In this document: positions 1 through 6,424 of the stretch, piece after piece | How the letters are laid out: each line of letters begins with the position of its first letter | How positions within the stretch are numbered: position 1 is the first letter of the stretch | Origin: Caulobacteraceae bacterium | GTDB taxonomy: Bacteria; Pseudomonadota; Alphaproteobacteria; Caulobacterales; Caulobacteraceae | NCBI GenBank assembly: GCA_947501315.1 | Contig: CANMXH010000051.1 | Span: forward strand, 1 to 12,894 | Reading direction: 5' to 3' | Length of the DNA stretch: 12,894 nucleotides | Translations under genes and position numbers: made by a program | Notes under the pieces: model-generated | What the model was told of the DNA's origin: nothing | Databases searched by the model: none | The model's input: only the letters and a program-made list of their open reading frames with translations

Positions 1-21
1 CCTTAACCCGTCAGCAAACGA

Positions 22-363
22 CTAGTAGCGACGCTGGCCGTTCTCCCAGTAGCACTCGTCCTGACGGCCATCATAGCAATAGTAGTAGCGGTTCTGGTTG
101 TCCCGGTAGCGCTGCTGGTTTGCCCGGTCCTGCTGCGAGCCGCGCACGGCACCCGCAACGCCGCCGACTACGGCACCGATGGCGGCACCGCGTCCGGCGT
201 TGCCGTCGCCGACATTGTTGCCGATGATTGCTCCTGCGATCGCCCCGATGCCGGCACCGATAGTGCCCTGCCTCGTCGCCTCACTGGGGTTGCCGTACTC
301 GTCCGTCGCGCAGGCGCTGACCAGAAGTCCGGCACCGACGATCGCAATAATTGCCTTGTTCAT
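22..363 (-). CDS. Glycine-zipper outer-membrane lipoprotein
   Basis: Predicted 113-residue lipoprotein. The N-terminus is a lipoprotein signal peptide (MNKAIIAIVGAGLLVSAC), with lipobox LVSAC and the lipidated Cys at residue 18. It is followed by a Gly/Ala segment (about residues 33-75) with repeated GxxxG spacing, typical of the glycine-zipper/17-kDa-antigen superfamily, whose members insert in or pack against membranes. The C-terminus is unusual: it is rich in Gln, Arg, Asn and Tyr and carries two further Cys in the RYYYCYDGRQDECYWENG region, so a small disulfide loop is possible. I chose the ATG at 363 over an in-frame start 45 bp upstream, because only the 363 start gives a proper signal peptide and has AAGGAA about 6 nt before it. 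It diverges from the small membrane-protein gene at 523. The family is clear; the molecular function is unknown. Confidence 0.85.
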   Translation of the reverse strand: MNKAIIAIVGAGLLVSACATDEYGNPSEATRQGTIGAGIGAIAGAIIGNNVGDGNAGRGAAIGAVVGGVAGAVRGSQQDRANQQRYRDNQNRYYYCYDGRQDECYWENGQRRY

Positions 364-446
364 GTGAGTTTCCTTGATCTCTCGGGTTCGCCCCATGGGT
401 GAGAACACTGGATAAGCGTAGCGGTTCCGAGGCTATTGTATATCTC

Positions 447-463
447 AAACCTGCACCAGGTTT
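447..463. repeat. Inverted repeat in divergent intergenic region
   Basis: AAACCTG-cac-CAGGTTT is a perfect 7-bp inverted repeat with a 3-nt centre. It sits roughly midway between the divergent starts at 363 and 523, beside an AT-rich stretch (435-446). The position suits an operator for one or both genes. It is followed by only four T residues, so a terminator role is less likely. No regulator can be assigned. Confidence 0.45.
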
Positions 464-522
464 TGATTGGTCCCGCACCGAGGTTGCGGCACCGGTGTTC
501 TGAGTTGAGACGGGGGTTTCGT

Positions 523-873
523 ATGCGTTTTTCTGAACCGGTTCGAATGGCGGATGGTGGTGAACACAGCCCGGTATGGGCTCGCACCAAGCGCCGCTCC
601 GGGGGCAATGCCCTGGTCGGGGTCATTGTCACCCTCCTGGCGCTCTTCGGCGTCCTTACAGCCGTTCTGGGTGTCAAGGAGCAGTCGTTGGCTGAAGGCG
701 GGGCCATGATGGACGGCTGGATTACAAGCGGCGTCGATACCGTTCGCGGTGTCCTTCCGGGGGGCGCTGAGGCCGCTGCCACGGCCGATGTCGCTGAACC
801 TGCTGCCGCGACCGCCGGACCTGCCGCCGAGGCGGTAGCCGCCGCTGCTTCCGACGGGACCAAGAAGGAATAG
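523..873 (+). CDS. Small single-pass membrane protein, Ala-rich C-terminus
   Basis: A 116-residue protein I do not recognise as a named family. It begins with a charged, probably cytoplasmic segment (about residues 1-29, ending in KRRSGG). One hydrophobic helix follows (about residues 31-50, NALVGVIVTLLALFGVLTAV), then a short amphipathic stretch with GAMMDGWITSGVDTVRG. The low-complexity tail is almost only Ala, Glu, Pro and Thr and ends in Lys-Lys-Glu. By the positive-inside rule the tail should be periplasmic. The ATG at 523 was preferred to a TTG at 436, since the extra residues look non-coding. A G-rich stretch about 6 nt upstream may serve as ribosome-binding site, and an in-frame ATG at 547 is an alternative. 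It lies just upstream of the lipid kinase on the same strand. No function can be given. Confidence 0.6.
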   Translation: MRFSEPVRMADGGEHSPVWARTKRRSGGNALVGVIVTLLALFGVLTAVLGVKEQSLAEGGAMMDGWITSGVDTVRGVLPGGAEAAATADVAEPAAATAGPAAEAVAAAASDGTKKE

Positions 874-885
874 CCAGGCCTGGCC

Positions 886-918
886 CGTCCCGATCGGAAC
901 ATTGTTCCGCTCGGGACG
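886..918. repeat. Long imperfect palindrome between two co-directional genes
   Basis: Arms CGTCCCGA-T-CGGAACA and TGTTCCG-C-TCGGGACG are complementary over 15 of 16 positions, around a single central T. As RNA this would form a very stable hairpin 12 nt after the upstream stop codon and ending 10 nt before the ATG at 929. There is no U-tract after it, so it is not a classic intrinsic terminator. It could be an operator dyad, an mRNA-stabilising or processing hairpin, or a translation-blocking structure for the kinase. Confidence 0.65.
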
Positions 919-928
919 TTCGGGCGTC

Positions 929-1900
929 ATGATCGGTACGGGACGCTTCGCGCGTGATATAGCCGCGACGGTGGACATCCGGACTGCAGTTTCGCGCGCT
1001 CTGACTCCGCACGTCGCGCTCGGGCGGGTGATAATGCTGGTGAATCCGCTGTCGGGCGGAGTCGGACCGAACGCGGCCTCGGAGGCGGCGGGCATTTTCG
1101 CAGACTATGCCCTTGAGGCCGCCATCATCGCGCTTGAGGGCGGGCAGTTTGATGTGCAGGTGCAGCAGGCGCTTGACGCGGGGCCGGATGCCCTGTTCGT
1201 CCTGGCAGGCGACGGCACGGCCAGGGCTGTGGCTTCACGGGCGGGACCCGCGGGCCCGTTGATTGCGCCGCTGCCGGGCGGCACCATGAATATGCTGCCC
1301 CGCGCCCTGTATGGCACTTCTGACTGGAAGAGCGCCTTGAGGCAGGCCCTTGAGGAGGGTGCCGAGCAGTCCGTCGCCGGCGGAGAGGTCAGCGATGGCA
1401 GGATCCGTGAGTCGTTCTTCTGCGCTGCAATTCTGGGAGCGCCCGCGCTTTGGGCGCCCGTCCGCGAAGCGGTAAGGGAAGGCAAGTTTGGCCTGGCCTG
1501 GGCCTATGGCCGCCGGGCGCTGAGGCGGGCCTTCTCCGGCCGATTGCGCTTTTCCCTGGACGGTCGCGCAGACCGCCGTGCAGAGGCGCTTGTTCTTATC
1601 AGCCCGATGATTTCAAAGGCCATTGACGAACACGCCGGACTGGAGGCCGCTGTCATGAATACTGCTGACGCGCTTCAGGCCTTCCGCCTCGCCGCCCACG
1701 CTGTGTTCGATGGCTGGCGCCAGGATCCGGCTGTGACCACCCGGTCGATCCAGCAGGCGACGGTCCGGGCGCGGTCGCGTATACCTTCTGTGATCGACGG
1801 CGAACCCGTCCTGCTGCGGCATGTGATCAAGGTACGTTTCATCCGCACGGCATTCCGCGCCCTTGTACCCAATCCACCGACCAGGGCCGAAGGCGTCTAG
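929..1900 (+). CDS. Diacylglycerol/sphingosine-type lipid kinase
   Basis: Member of the DAGK catalytic-domain family (DgkB/YegS/sphingosine-kinase type), soluble or membrane-associated enzymes that phosphorylate a lipid hydroxyl with ATP. Visible motifs, numbered from the ATG at 929, are VNPLSGG (about 38-44), AGDGT (93-97; the family's GGDGT nucleotide loop with Ala for the first Gly), PLPGGTMNML (about 114-123; the P-x-GTxN motif) and IDGE (about 289-292), the late acidic motif. Length (323 aa) fits the family. A TTG at 902 is in frame but lies inside the 886-918 palindrome, so 929 is favoured; neither has a strong ribosome-binding site. The stop shares one base with the start of the next gene, so the two are translationally coupled. 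The lipid substrate cannot be told from sequence; diacylglycerol, ceramide or another lipid is possible. Confidence 0.85.
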   Translation: MIGTGRFARDIAATVDIRTAVSRALTPHVALGRVIMLVNPLSGGVGPNAASEAAGIFADYALEAAIIALEGGQFDVQVQQALDAGPDALFVLAGDGTARAVASRAGPAGPLIAPLPGGTMNMLPRALYGTSDWKSALRQALEEGAEQSVAGGEVSDGRIRESFFCAAILGAPALWAPVREAVREGKFGLAWAYGRRALRRAFSGRLRFSLDGRADRRAEALVLISPMISKAIDEHAGLEAAVMNTADALQAFRLAAHAVFDGWRQDPAVTTRSIQQATVRARSRIPSVIDGEPVLLRHVIKVRFIRTAFRALVPNPPTRAEGV

Positions 1901-2751
1901 TGGGGCGCATCCTCCAGTTTTCAGACATTCATTTCGGCTGCGAGCATACGCACGCCTGCGCCGCCGCCCTCGACTACGCCCATGCCAGCGCTCCCGACCT
2001 GATCCTGATTACCGGCGATATCACCCAGCAGGGGTTGCCGGGCGAATTCGAGGCAGCGGGCCGCTGGATCGCCCGCATGCCGGACCCGCGGTTCGTCGTC
2101 GTTGGCAATCATGATGTTCCCTACTGGAGCCTGTTTGCGCGGGTGTTCAATCCCTGGAAGGCTTTTGAGCTTGCGACAGGCCATCCGGCTCATGACCATC
2201 AGTTCCTCAGCCCGAATTTGATGGTACGCGGCGTCGTCACCGCGCGCGGTTGGCAGGCGCGCGCGAACTGGTCGAAAGGCGTGATCGATCTTGATCAGAC
2301 CCGCAAGGCAGCCACGGCCTTGCGCCAGGCACCGTTGGGGGCGCTGCGCATTCTCGCCTGCCATCACCCTCTGGTCGAGATGATCGGCGCTCCCATGACC
2401 GGCGAGGTCAAGCGCGGCGAGGCGGCCGCCAGGATTTTCGCCGAGGCCGGCGTCGACCTGATCACGACCGGCCACGTCCATGTGCCGTTCGCCCTGCCGA
2501 TCACGCTCGGGGACCATTGTTCCTACGCCGTTGGCTGCGGCACCCTTTCGCATCGGGAGCGGGGGTCGCCGCCGAGTTTCAATCAGATCGAATGGGATGC
2601 GGGCCACATCACCGTCACCGCCATGGCATGGTCCGGTCAGCATTTCGAGCCGGACCAGACCTGGAAACTGCCTCGCCGACAGGACACGCGGCGGACGTCC
2701 ATTGCACCGGATCCCGAAGATGCCGGCCGGACGAAAAAGGCCGCTGTCTGA
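1900..2751 (+). CDS. Calcineurin-like metallophosphoesterase
   Basis: A 283-residue member of the binuclear-metal phosphoesterase superfamily (cyclic-nucleotide phosphodiesterase/CpdA-like class). All metal-binding motifs are present in order: DIH (D9, H11), GDITQQG (D40), GNHD (N70, H71), ACHHP (about 153-157) and GHVH (191-194), so the enzyme should be active. No signal peptide or membrane helix is seen, which implies a cytoplasmic location. Translation starts at a GTG whose first G is the last base of the kinase stop codon (TAGTG). This is a termination-reinitiation arrangement that suggests the two proteins are needed in fixed ratio. The substrate is unknown: a phospholipid intermediate is suggested by the neighbour, a cyclic nucleotide by the general family. 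The last 14 bp lie inside the terminator of the opposite-strand operon. Confidence 0.88.
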   Translation: MGRILQFSDIHFGCEHTHACAAALDYAHASAPDLILITGDITQQGLPGEFEAAGRWIARMPDPRFVVVGNHDVPYWSLFARVFNPWKAFELATGHPAHDHQFLSPNLMVRGVVTARGWQARANWSKGVIDLDQTRKAATALRQAPLGALRILACHHPLVEMIGAPMTGEVKRGEAAARIFAEAGVDLITTGHVHVPFALPITLGDHCSYAVGCGTLSHRERGSPPSFNQIEWDAGHITVTAMAWSGQHFEPDQTWKLPRRQDTRRTSIAPDPEDAGRTKKAAV

Positions 2752-2764
2752 GCGACGGCGGCCT
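2734..2764 (-). terminator. Rho-independent terminator of the minus-strand operon, inside the esterase 3' end
   Basis: Read on the minus strand: AGGCCGC, then a C/A mismatch, an inner GTC/GAC pair with loop GCTCA, then GCGGCCT followed by further Ts (TTTTTCG in total). A 7+3 bp stem with a 5-T tract is a textbook intrinsic terminator. It lies 30 nt past the stop of the holin-like gene. Most of it (2734-2751) lies within the metallophosphoesterase coding sequence. No T-tract follows on the plus strand. Confidence 0.8.
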
Positions 2765-2793
2765 CATTCAGTTCGTCCGGGCTCTACCCTGCC

Positions 2794-3204
2794 TCAGCGC
2801 CGCTGGCGGCCTCCGTGGGATTTCTCGGTAAATGCTGCCGCCACCATAGTGGCGAGCGCCGGGTTCCGCAGGAAGATCCAGCCGCCGGCGAGGGCCGCGA
2901 CGGTGCCGAGGATCGGCCGCTGCCGGAACAGCATATACGCACGCTGCCCAAGGCCAGAGACGTCGTCCTCAACCTCCTCCTCTTCCGCCTCGCTGCGCGC
3001 CAGGAAAATCAGTGCGACCGCCAGGGCAATCACCGTGAACAGGAGGGAGGTAATCGCCGCGGCGGCGAGGGCCGGGACGACCAGCTGCAGAGCGTAGAAA
3101 ATCGTCGCGCCGAACGCGAGGACAGCCACCAGGGCGGCCCCGGCCGCGACCGAAGCCGCGACGGCCTTTTTGACGAGGCCTCTCGCAATGCTTTCGCCAA
3201 GCAT
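2794..3204 (-). CDS. Holin-like (phage holin superfamily type) integral membrane protein
   Basis: A 136-residue hydrophobic protein with predicted helices at about 14-39, 43-68 and 98-112. A very acidic linker (SEAEEEEVEDD, 71-81) separates helices 2 and 3, and the C-terminus is basic. This layout resembles the small putative holin-superfamily/Actinobacterial-holin-like proteins often found beside DUF883 genes in proteobacteria. No lysis gene is near, so a phage origin is not implied. The ATG shares its A with the TGA stop of the upstream DUF883 gene (TGATG), so the two are translationally coupled and probably act together at the inner membrane. Function is unknown. Transcription ends at the hairpin at 2734-2764. 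Confidence 0.75.
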   Translation of the reverse strand: MLGESIARGLVKKAVAASVAAGAALVAVLAFGATIFYALQLVVPALAAAAITSLLFTVIALAVALIFLARSEAEEEEVEDDVSGLGQRAYMLFRQRPILGTVAALAGGWIFLRNPALATMVAAAFTEKSHGGRQRR

Positions 3205-3584
3205 CAGCGACGACGACCGGCGAGCAGCAGGCCCAGAACGACCCCTACGCCCAGGGCGATGGCTGTGGACTGCATCGGACGCTCCTGCACGCGCTCGACC
3301 AGATAGCGTTGGGCTTCGTCGATACGTTCGCTGGCCTCGTCATAATACTCCTGACCCCGCACACGGGCGGTGTCATAGTATCCGCGAGCCCGTTCGCGCA
3401 GAACGTCGGCTTCTTCACGAAGGCGCGTTTCAGCTTCCGCAGCCTTGGCGCGCAGACGGGCTTCAGCCGCCGTCGCCTTTTCACGGAGCCGTGCCTTTTC
3501 TTCGGTGCCGAGCACCTTGAGATCGTCCTTCAACGTATTGAGGTCGTTCTTCACGGCTGTCCGTGCTGTCTTGGTCGTGGCCAT
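3204..3584 (-). CDS. DUF883 (ElaB/YqjD/YgaM-type) membrane-anchored protein
   Basis: A 126-residue tail-anchored protein. A Lys-rich start is followed by a long charged helix with heptad-like Ala/Glu/Arg repeats (about 27-66), probably a coiled coil, then a Tyr-rich amphipathic part (GYYDTARVRGQEYYDEA). It ends with the family signature VQERPMQSTAIALGVGVVLG and a single C-terminal helix capped by three Arg. E. coli YqjD and ElaB are known inner-membrane proteins that bind ribosomes in stationary phase; a similar role here is inference. The ATG at 3584 has GGAG about 10 nt upstream. An earlier in-frame start exists but would add a Cys/Arg-rich, non-family-like extension. First gene of a two-gene operon with the holin-like gene, divergent from the FAH-family gene. 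Confidence 0.88.
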   Translation of the reverse strand: MATTKTARTAVKNDLNTLKDDLKVLGTEEKARLREKATAAEARLRAKAAEAETRLREEADVLRERARGYYDTARVRGQEYYDEASERIDEAQRYLVERVQERPMQSTAIALGVGVVLGLLLAGRRR

Positions 3585-3630
3585 GCTGCGCGCTCCGTTT
3601 TTCAGGCTTGACGGTAGATAGAGAACCCTG

Positions 3631-3673
3631 TGCCGGAACGCCACTCTCCGGCGGCGGTTCCGGCATTGCAATG
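3631..3673. promoter_or_regulatory. Two adjacent dyads in the divergent promoter region
   Basis: TGCCGGAAC (3631-3639) and GTTCCGGCA (3657-3665) form a perfect 9-bp inverted repeat. The arms extend inward by GCC/GGC after a one-base bulge. It overlaps by two bases a second perfect palindrome, CATTGCAATG (3664-3673). Both lie in the 134-bp gap between the divergent starts at 3584 and 3719. A TTGACG hexamer at 3608-3613 could be a plus-strand -35 box, but I see no convincing matching -10. The arrangement fits operator sites, or a 5'-UTR hairpin of the catabolic pair. Confidence 0.5.
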
Positions 3674-3718
3674 AGAGCGATGGTAGCGAAGCGCTGCATC
3701 CACGCATAGACAGGCAGA

Positions 3719-4372
3719 ATGACTGACTGGCTCTTCCCTCCCGCACCCGCCGTTTCCCTGCCTGTTGTGGGGCTTTCCGCGCGGTTTCCTGTTCGTCGCA
3801 TCCTGTGCGTCGGACAGAACTATGCCGCCCATGCGCGTGAGATGGGTCACGCCCGGGCCGAACCCTTCTTCTTCACCAAGCCGGCCGACGCGGTTGTTGT
3901 TGATGGCACCGACCCCGTCTTTCCGATGGCGACGGCCGATCTGCACCATGAGGTCGAACTGGTGTGTGCAGTCGGGTCGGCCGGGACCATCGTCGGCTGG
4001 GCGGTCGGCTGCGACCTTACCCGGCGGGATCTCCAGGCGGCGGCCAAGGAAAAGGGACGGCCTTGGGACGCGGCCAAGGGGTTTGACCAGTCCGCGCCTT
4101 GCGGAGCCCTGACTCTCGCTGCAACGCTGGACACCGCTGCGGCCATTGCCCTTTCAGTCAATGGAGCCTTGCGTCAGTCCGGCCGGTTGGACGACATGAT
4201 CTGGAGCCCGACCGAGATCCTCGCCAAGGCGCGGGAGCTATGGGATGTTCGACCCGGGGACCTGATCTTCACTGGCACTCCCGAAGGCGTTGGCCCGCTT
4301 CGTCCCGGTGATCGGGTGGAGGCGACCATTGAGGGCCTGCAAACCCTGAGCTTTACGGTGCTTCCGCGATGA
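3719..4372 (+). CDS. FAH-superfamily hydrolase (fumarylpyruvate or fumarylacetoacetate hydrolase)
   Basis: A 217-residue enzyme of the short (FAHD1/YcgM/NagK-like) branch of the fumarylacetoacetate hydrolase superfamily; classical FAH is about 420 residues. Visible features are GQNYAAHAREMG (32-43; His38 and Glu41 match the lid dyad of FAHD1-type enzymes), FFFTKP (50-55), HHEVEL (76-81; Glu78 and Glu80 as Mg2+ ligands), GCDLTRRDLQ (Asp99 as third ligand), Lys120 in AAKGFDQSAP and the TGTPEGVGP loop near the C-terminus. It overlaps the isomerase gene by four bases (ATGA), so the two act in sequence: isomerisation of a maleyl compound, then hydrolysis to fumarate plus acetoacetate or pyruvate. 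The short form and its partner leave homogentisate and gentisate routes both open. No ring-cleavage dioxygenase for either route is in the window. Confidence 0.85.
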   Translation: MTDWLFPPAPAVSLPVVGLSARFPVRRILCVGQNYAAHAREMGHARAEPFFFTKPADAVVVDGTDPVFPMATADLHHEVELVCAVGSAGTIVGWAVGCDLTRRDLQAAAKEKGRPWDAAKGFDQSAPCGALTLAATLDTAAAIALSVNGALRQSGRLDDMIWSPTEILAKARELWDVRPGDLIFTGTPEGVGPLRPGDRVEATIEGLQTLSFTVLPR

Positions 4373-5001
4373 TCCTGCACGGCTACTGGCGTTCAGGTGC
4401 CGCCTACCGGACCCGCATCGCGCTCGCTCTAAAGGGCCTGGATTATAAGCCCCAAGGCGTTGATTTGCGGACTGGTGCCCACAAGTCCGAAGTCTTCGTC
4501 GCCCTCAATCCGCAAGGCATGGTGCCGGCACTTGAGCTCGACGGTGCTGTCCTGACCCAAAGCCCGGCTATCCTGGAGTGGCTGGAGGAGACCTGTCCCG
4601 CGCCCGCCCTTTTGCCTGCTGCGCCGGCAGATCGCGCCCATGTGCGCGCAATGGCTGCCCTGATTGGCTGCGACATCCACCCGCTCAACAACCTTCGCGT
4701 CGGCAAGGCATTGCGTGAGACTTTCGGTGCCGACCAGCCGGCCATAGACGCGTGGGCCGCCCGCTGGATTCTGCCCGGGTTCGAGGCGCTGGAGGCGCTG
4801 GTCGCCCGGCACGGCGACGGCTGGTGTTTCGGTGACGCCCCTACCCTCGCCGACTGCTATCTGATCCCGCAAATCTATTCTGCGCGCCGGTTCAATGTTC
4901 CGCTTGAGGCTTTTGCGCGCCTTCTGGCCATCGACACCCTCGCTTCGCAGCACCCTGCCTTCATCGCAGCCCACCCGGACGCCCAGCCGGACGCGGACTG
5001 A
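4369..5001 (+). CDS. maiA: Zeta-class GST: maleylacetoacetate/maleylpyruvate isomerase
   Basis: A 210-residue glutathione-dependent cis-trans isomerase. The thioredoxin-like N-terminal domain has YWRSGAAYRTRIAL (6-19), where Ser9 is the expected catalytic Ser and the usual second Ser and Cys of the SSC motif are Gly and Ala. It also has NPQGMVPAL (47-55, cis-Pro53) and QSPAI (64-68, glutathione binding). The helical domain has the diagnostic CDIHPLNNLRV (101-111) and CFGDAPTLADCYLIPQ. From memory, the RSG start motif, the Arg of NNxR and the SARRF segment resemble the maleylpyruvate isomerase NagL of the gentisate route as much as MaiA of tyrosine breakdown. Its start overlaps the stop of the FAH-family gene (ATGA), so the pair is co-translated. 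The symbol is given at family level; the true substrate is not settled. Confidence 0.85.
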   Translation: MILHGYWRSGAAYRTRIALALKGLDYKPQGVDLRTGAHKSEVFVALNPQGMVPALELDGAVLTQSPAILEWLEETCPAPALLPAAPADRAHVRAMAALIGCDIHPLNNLRVGKALRETFGADQPAIDAWAARWILPGFEALEALVARHGDGWCFGDAPTLADCYLIPQIYSARRFNVPLEAFARLLAIDTLASQHPAFIAAHPDAQPDAD

Positions 5002-5068
5002 GGAAGAGCCGCGGAAGCGCTCCTCTGCCGCCCTGCTCGCAAGAGCCAGCGGTGCATGAGGTGGAAGT

Positions 5069-6424
5069 CTAGCCTTGGGCGGGCCTGAGGCCCTCGACCG
5101 AGGCGCGCTGGACCACAGGGCGTCGTTCACCGCCAGCGGCGCGGATACGATCAATGCGGACTTTTTCAGCTTTGAATGCAGCCAGATCGGCGCCCGTCAG
5201 GATCGTGCCTTCCGTCGTTCGAACGCCGGCCGGATTGATCCGCTGGCCGCGGCGCCAGATTTCATAATGCAGGTGCGGGCCAGTCGACGCGCCGGTGGAC
5301 CCGACATAGGCAACGGTCTGGCCCTGCCGCACACGCTGTCCTGCCCGAATTCCCGAGGCGTAGCGCGAAAGGTGGCCATAGCCGGACTCCAGGCCATTGG
5401 AGTGCCGGATGCGCAGCCAGTTGCCATAGCCGCCCCAGCGGCGCGCCTCGACGACGACCCCATCAGCCGGGGCCACCACCGGCGTACCGCTGCCGGCCGC
5501 GAAGTCGATGCCCTGGTGCATCTTGCGATAGCCGGCGATCGGATGACGGCGGAAGCCGAACGAGGAAGAGACGCGGAAGCCACGCTCGAGCGGGGTCCGC
5601 ATGAAGGCCGAGCGCGTATTCTTGCCGGTTGCGTCAAAATACTGGGCCTCGCGGGCCCCGGCGGGTCGGAACCGGTAGAAGGCAACCCCCTTCAACTCGG
5701 CATAAAGTAGCCCGTCGGTTCCGATGGTGCGACCGTTCTCGGTAACGGTGCGGCCAAACACATAGGTGAACTCGTCATTGGCCCGGATATCGCGGTCCAG
5801 GTCGAACCTGTGCGAGAACAGACGTCCGGCAACGCGGGCCACATCAGCGGGCGCGCCTTCACGACGGGCCGTGCGGGTCAGTGAGCCTTCGACCTTGCCG
5901 CTCAGGACCACGATCTCATGGGAGACCTTTTCTTCGAGGGCCCGAAGGCGCAGGGCGCCGTCGAAACTGCGAGATACGGTCAATTGGGTCGCCGGACCCG
6001 TACGCATGGTCAGACCGATCAGGCGAGCCTCGCCTCGGCCGCCGCGGGGTTGGGAGATTGCGGTCTCGAAACGCTGGCCGGCGCGAATCGAATTGACATC
6101 CATGGCGTTCGACAGGGTGGCGGCCACGGCCGAGGCTTCCTCGGGCGCGATACCTGTGCGGCGCACGGCCTGCTCGAAGGTTTCGCCCCGGCGAATCTGG
6201 ACAGGGATGGCTTCTGGCGTGGTCAATCCAGCGGGCATGCCGGCCGCCGCAAAGGCCTGATCGGCCAGCGCGGCGATCTGGGTCTGGGTGAGTGGCGGAA
6301 CTTCTTCCGCCTTCGCGGGTTGATAAACGCGGCCGGCGAGTAGCGCCACCGAGATCGCGGCCACCGCCGTGAGGGCGTGGGGCGCGATGCGCATCGGCTG
6401 GCGACGTGGATCGAACTGAGCCAT
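5069..6424 (-). CDS. M23 (LytM-type) peptidoglycan endopeptidase
   Basis: A 451-residue periplasmic cell-wall hydrolase that cuts peptide cross-bridges to allow wall growth or daughter-cell separation. An N-terminal signal anchor lies at about residues 14-31. Next comes a LysM/OapA-like module (IPVQIRRGETFEQAVRRTGI region, about 73-125), a second domain of the Csd3/ShyA type, and the C-terminal M23 domain. The zinc and catalytic residues are intact: HxxxD in HQGIDFAA (His303, Asp307), GYGHLS (His351) and HLH in GPHLHYEIW (His384, His386). It is therefore an active enzyme, unlike EnvC/NlpD-type degenerate LytM activators. The ATG at 6424 has GGGGA upstream; a TTG at 6475 would add a non-signal-like extension. 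It stands alone, convergent with the isomerase gene and divergent from ydbH. Most likely family comparison: MepM/ShyA/Csd3. Confidence 0.88.
   Translation of the reverse strand: MAQFDPRRQPMRIAPHALTAVAAISVALLAGRVYQPAKAEEVPPLTQTQIAALADQAFAAAGMPAGLTTPEAIPVQIRRGETFEQAVRRTGIAPEEASAVAATLSNAMDVNSIRAGQRFETAISQPRGGRGEARLIGLTMRTGPATQLTVSRSFDGALRLRALEEKVSHEIVVLSGKVEGSLTRTARREGAPADVARVAGRLFSHRFDLDRDIRANDEFTYVFGRTVTENGRTIGTDGLLYAELKGVAFYRFRPAGAREAQYFDATGKNTRSAFMRTPLERGFRVSSSFGFRRHPIAGYRKMHQGIDFAAGSGTPVVAPADGVVVEARRWGGYGNWLRIRHSNGLESGYGHLSRYASGIRAGQRVRQGQTVAYVGSTGASTGPHLHYEIWRRGQRINPAGVRTTEGTILTGADLAAFKAEKVRIDRIRAAGGERRPVVQRASVEGLRPAQG

Noticed and set aside
898..907. Gram-positive-type LexA box GAAC-N4-GTTC within the 886-918 palindrome
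   Set aside because: The spacing is three bases (GAACATTGTTC), not four, and this LexA class is not expected in alphaproteobacteria.
902..928. TTG start for the lipid kinase at 902
   Set aside because: It falls at the centre of a strong palindrome, has no ribosome-binding site, and adds residues not expected in the family.
2794..3204. Prophage remnant suggested by the holin-like gene
   Set aside because: No endolysin, integrase, att-like repeats or other phage genes are near. The gene is coupled to a DUF883 gene, a normal chromosomal context.
5002..5068. Possible terminator between the convergent isomerase and M23 genes
   Set aside because: GAGGA/TCCTC can pair around a GC-rich core, but the stem needs bulges and no T-tract follows on either strand.
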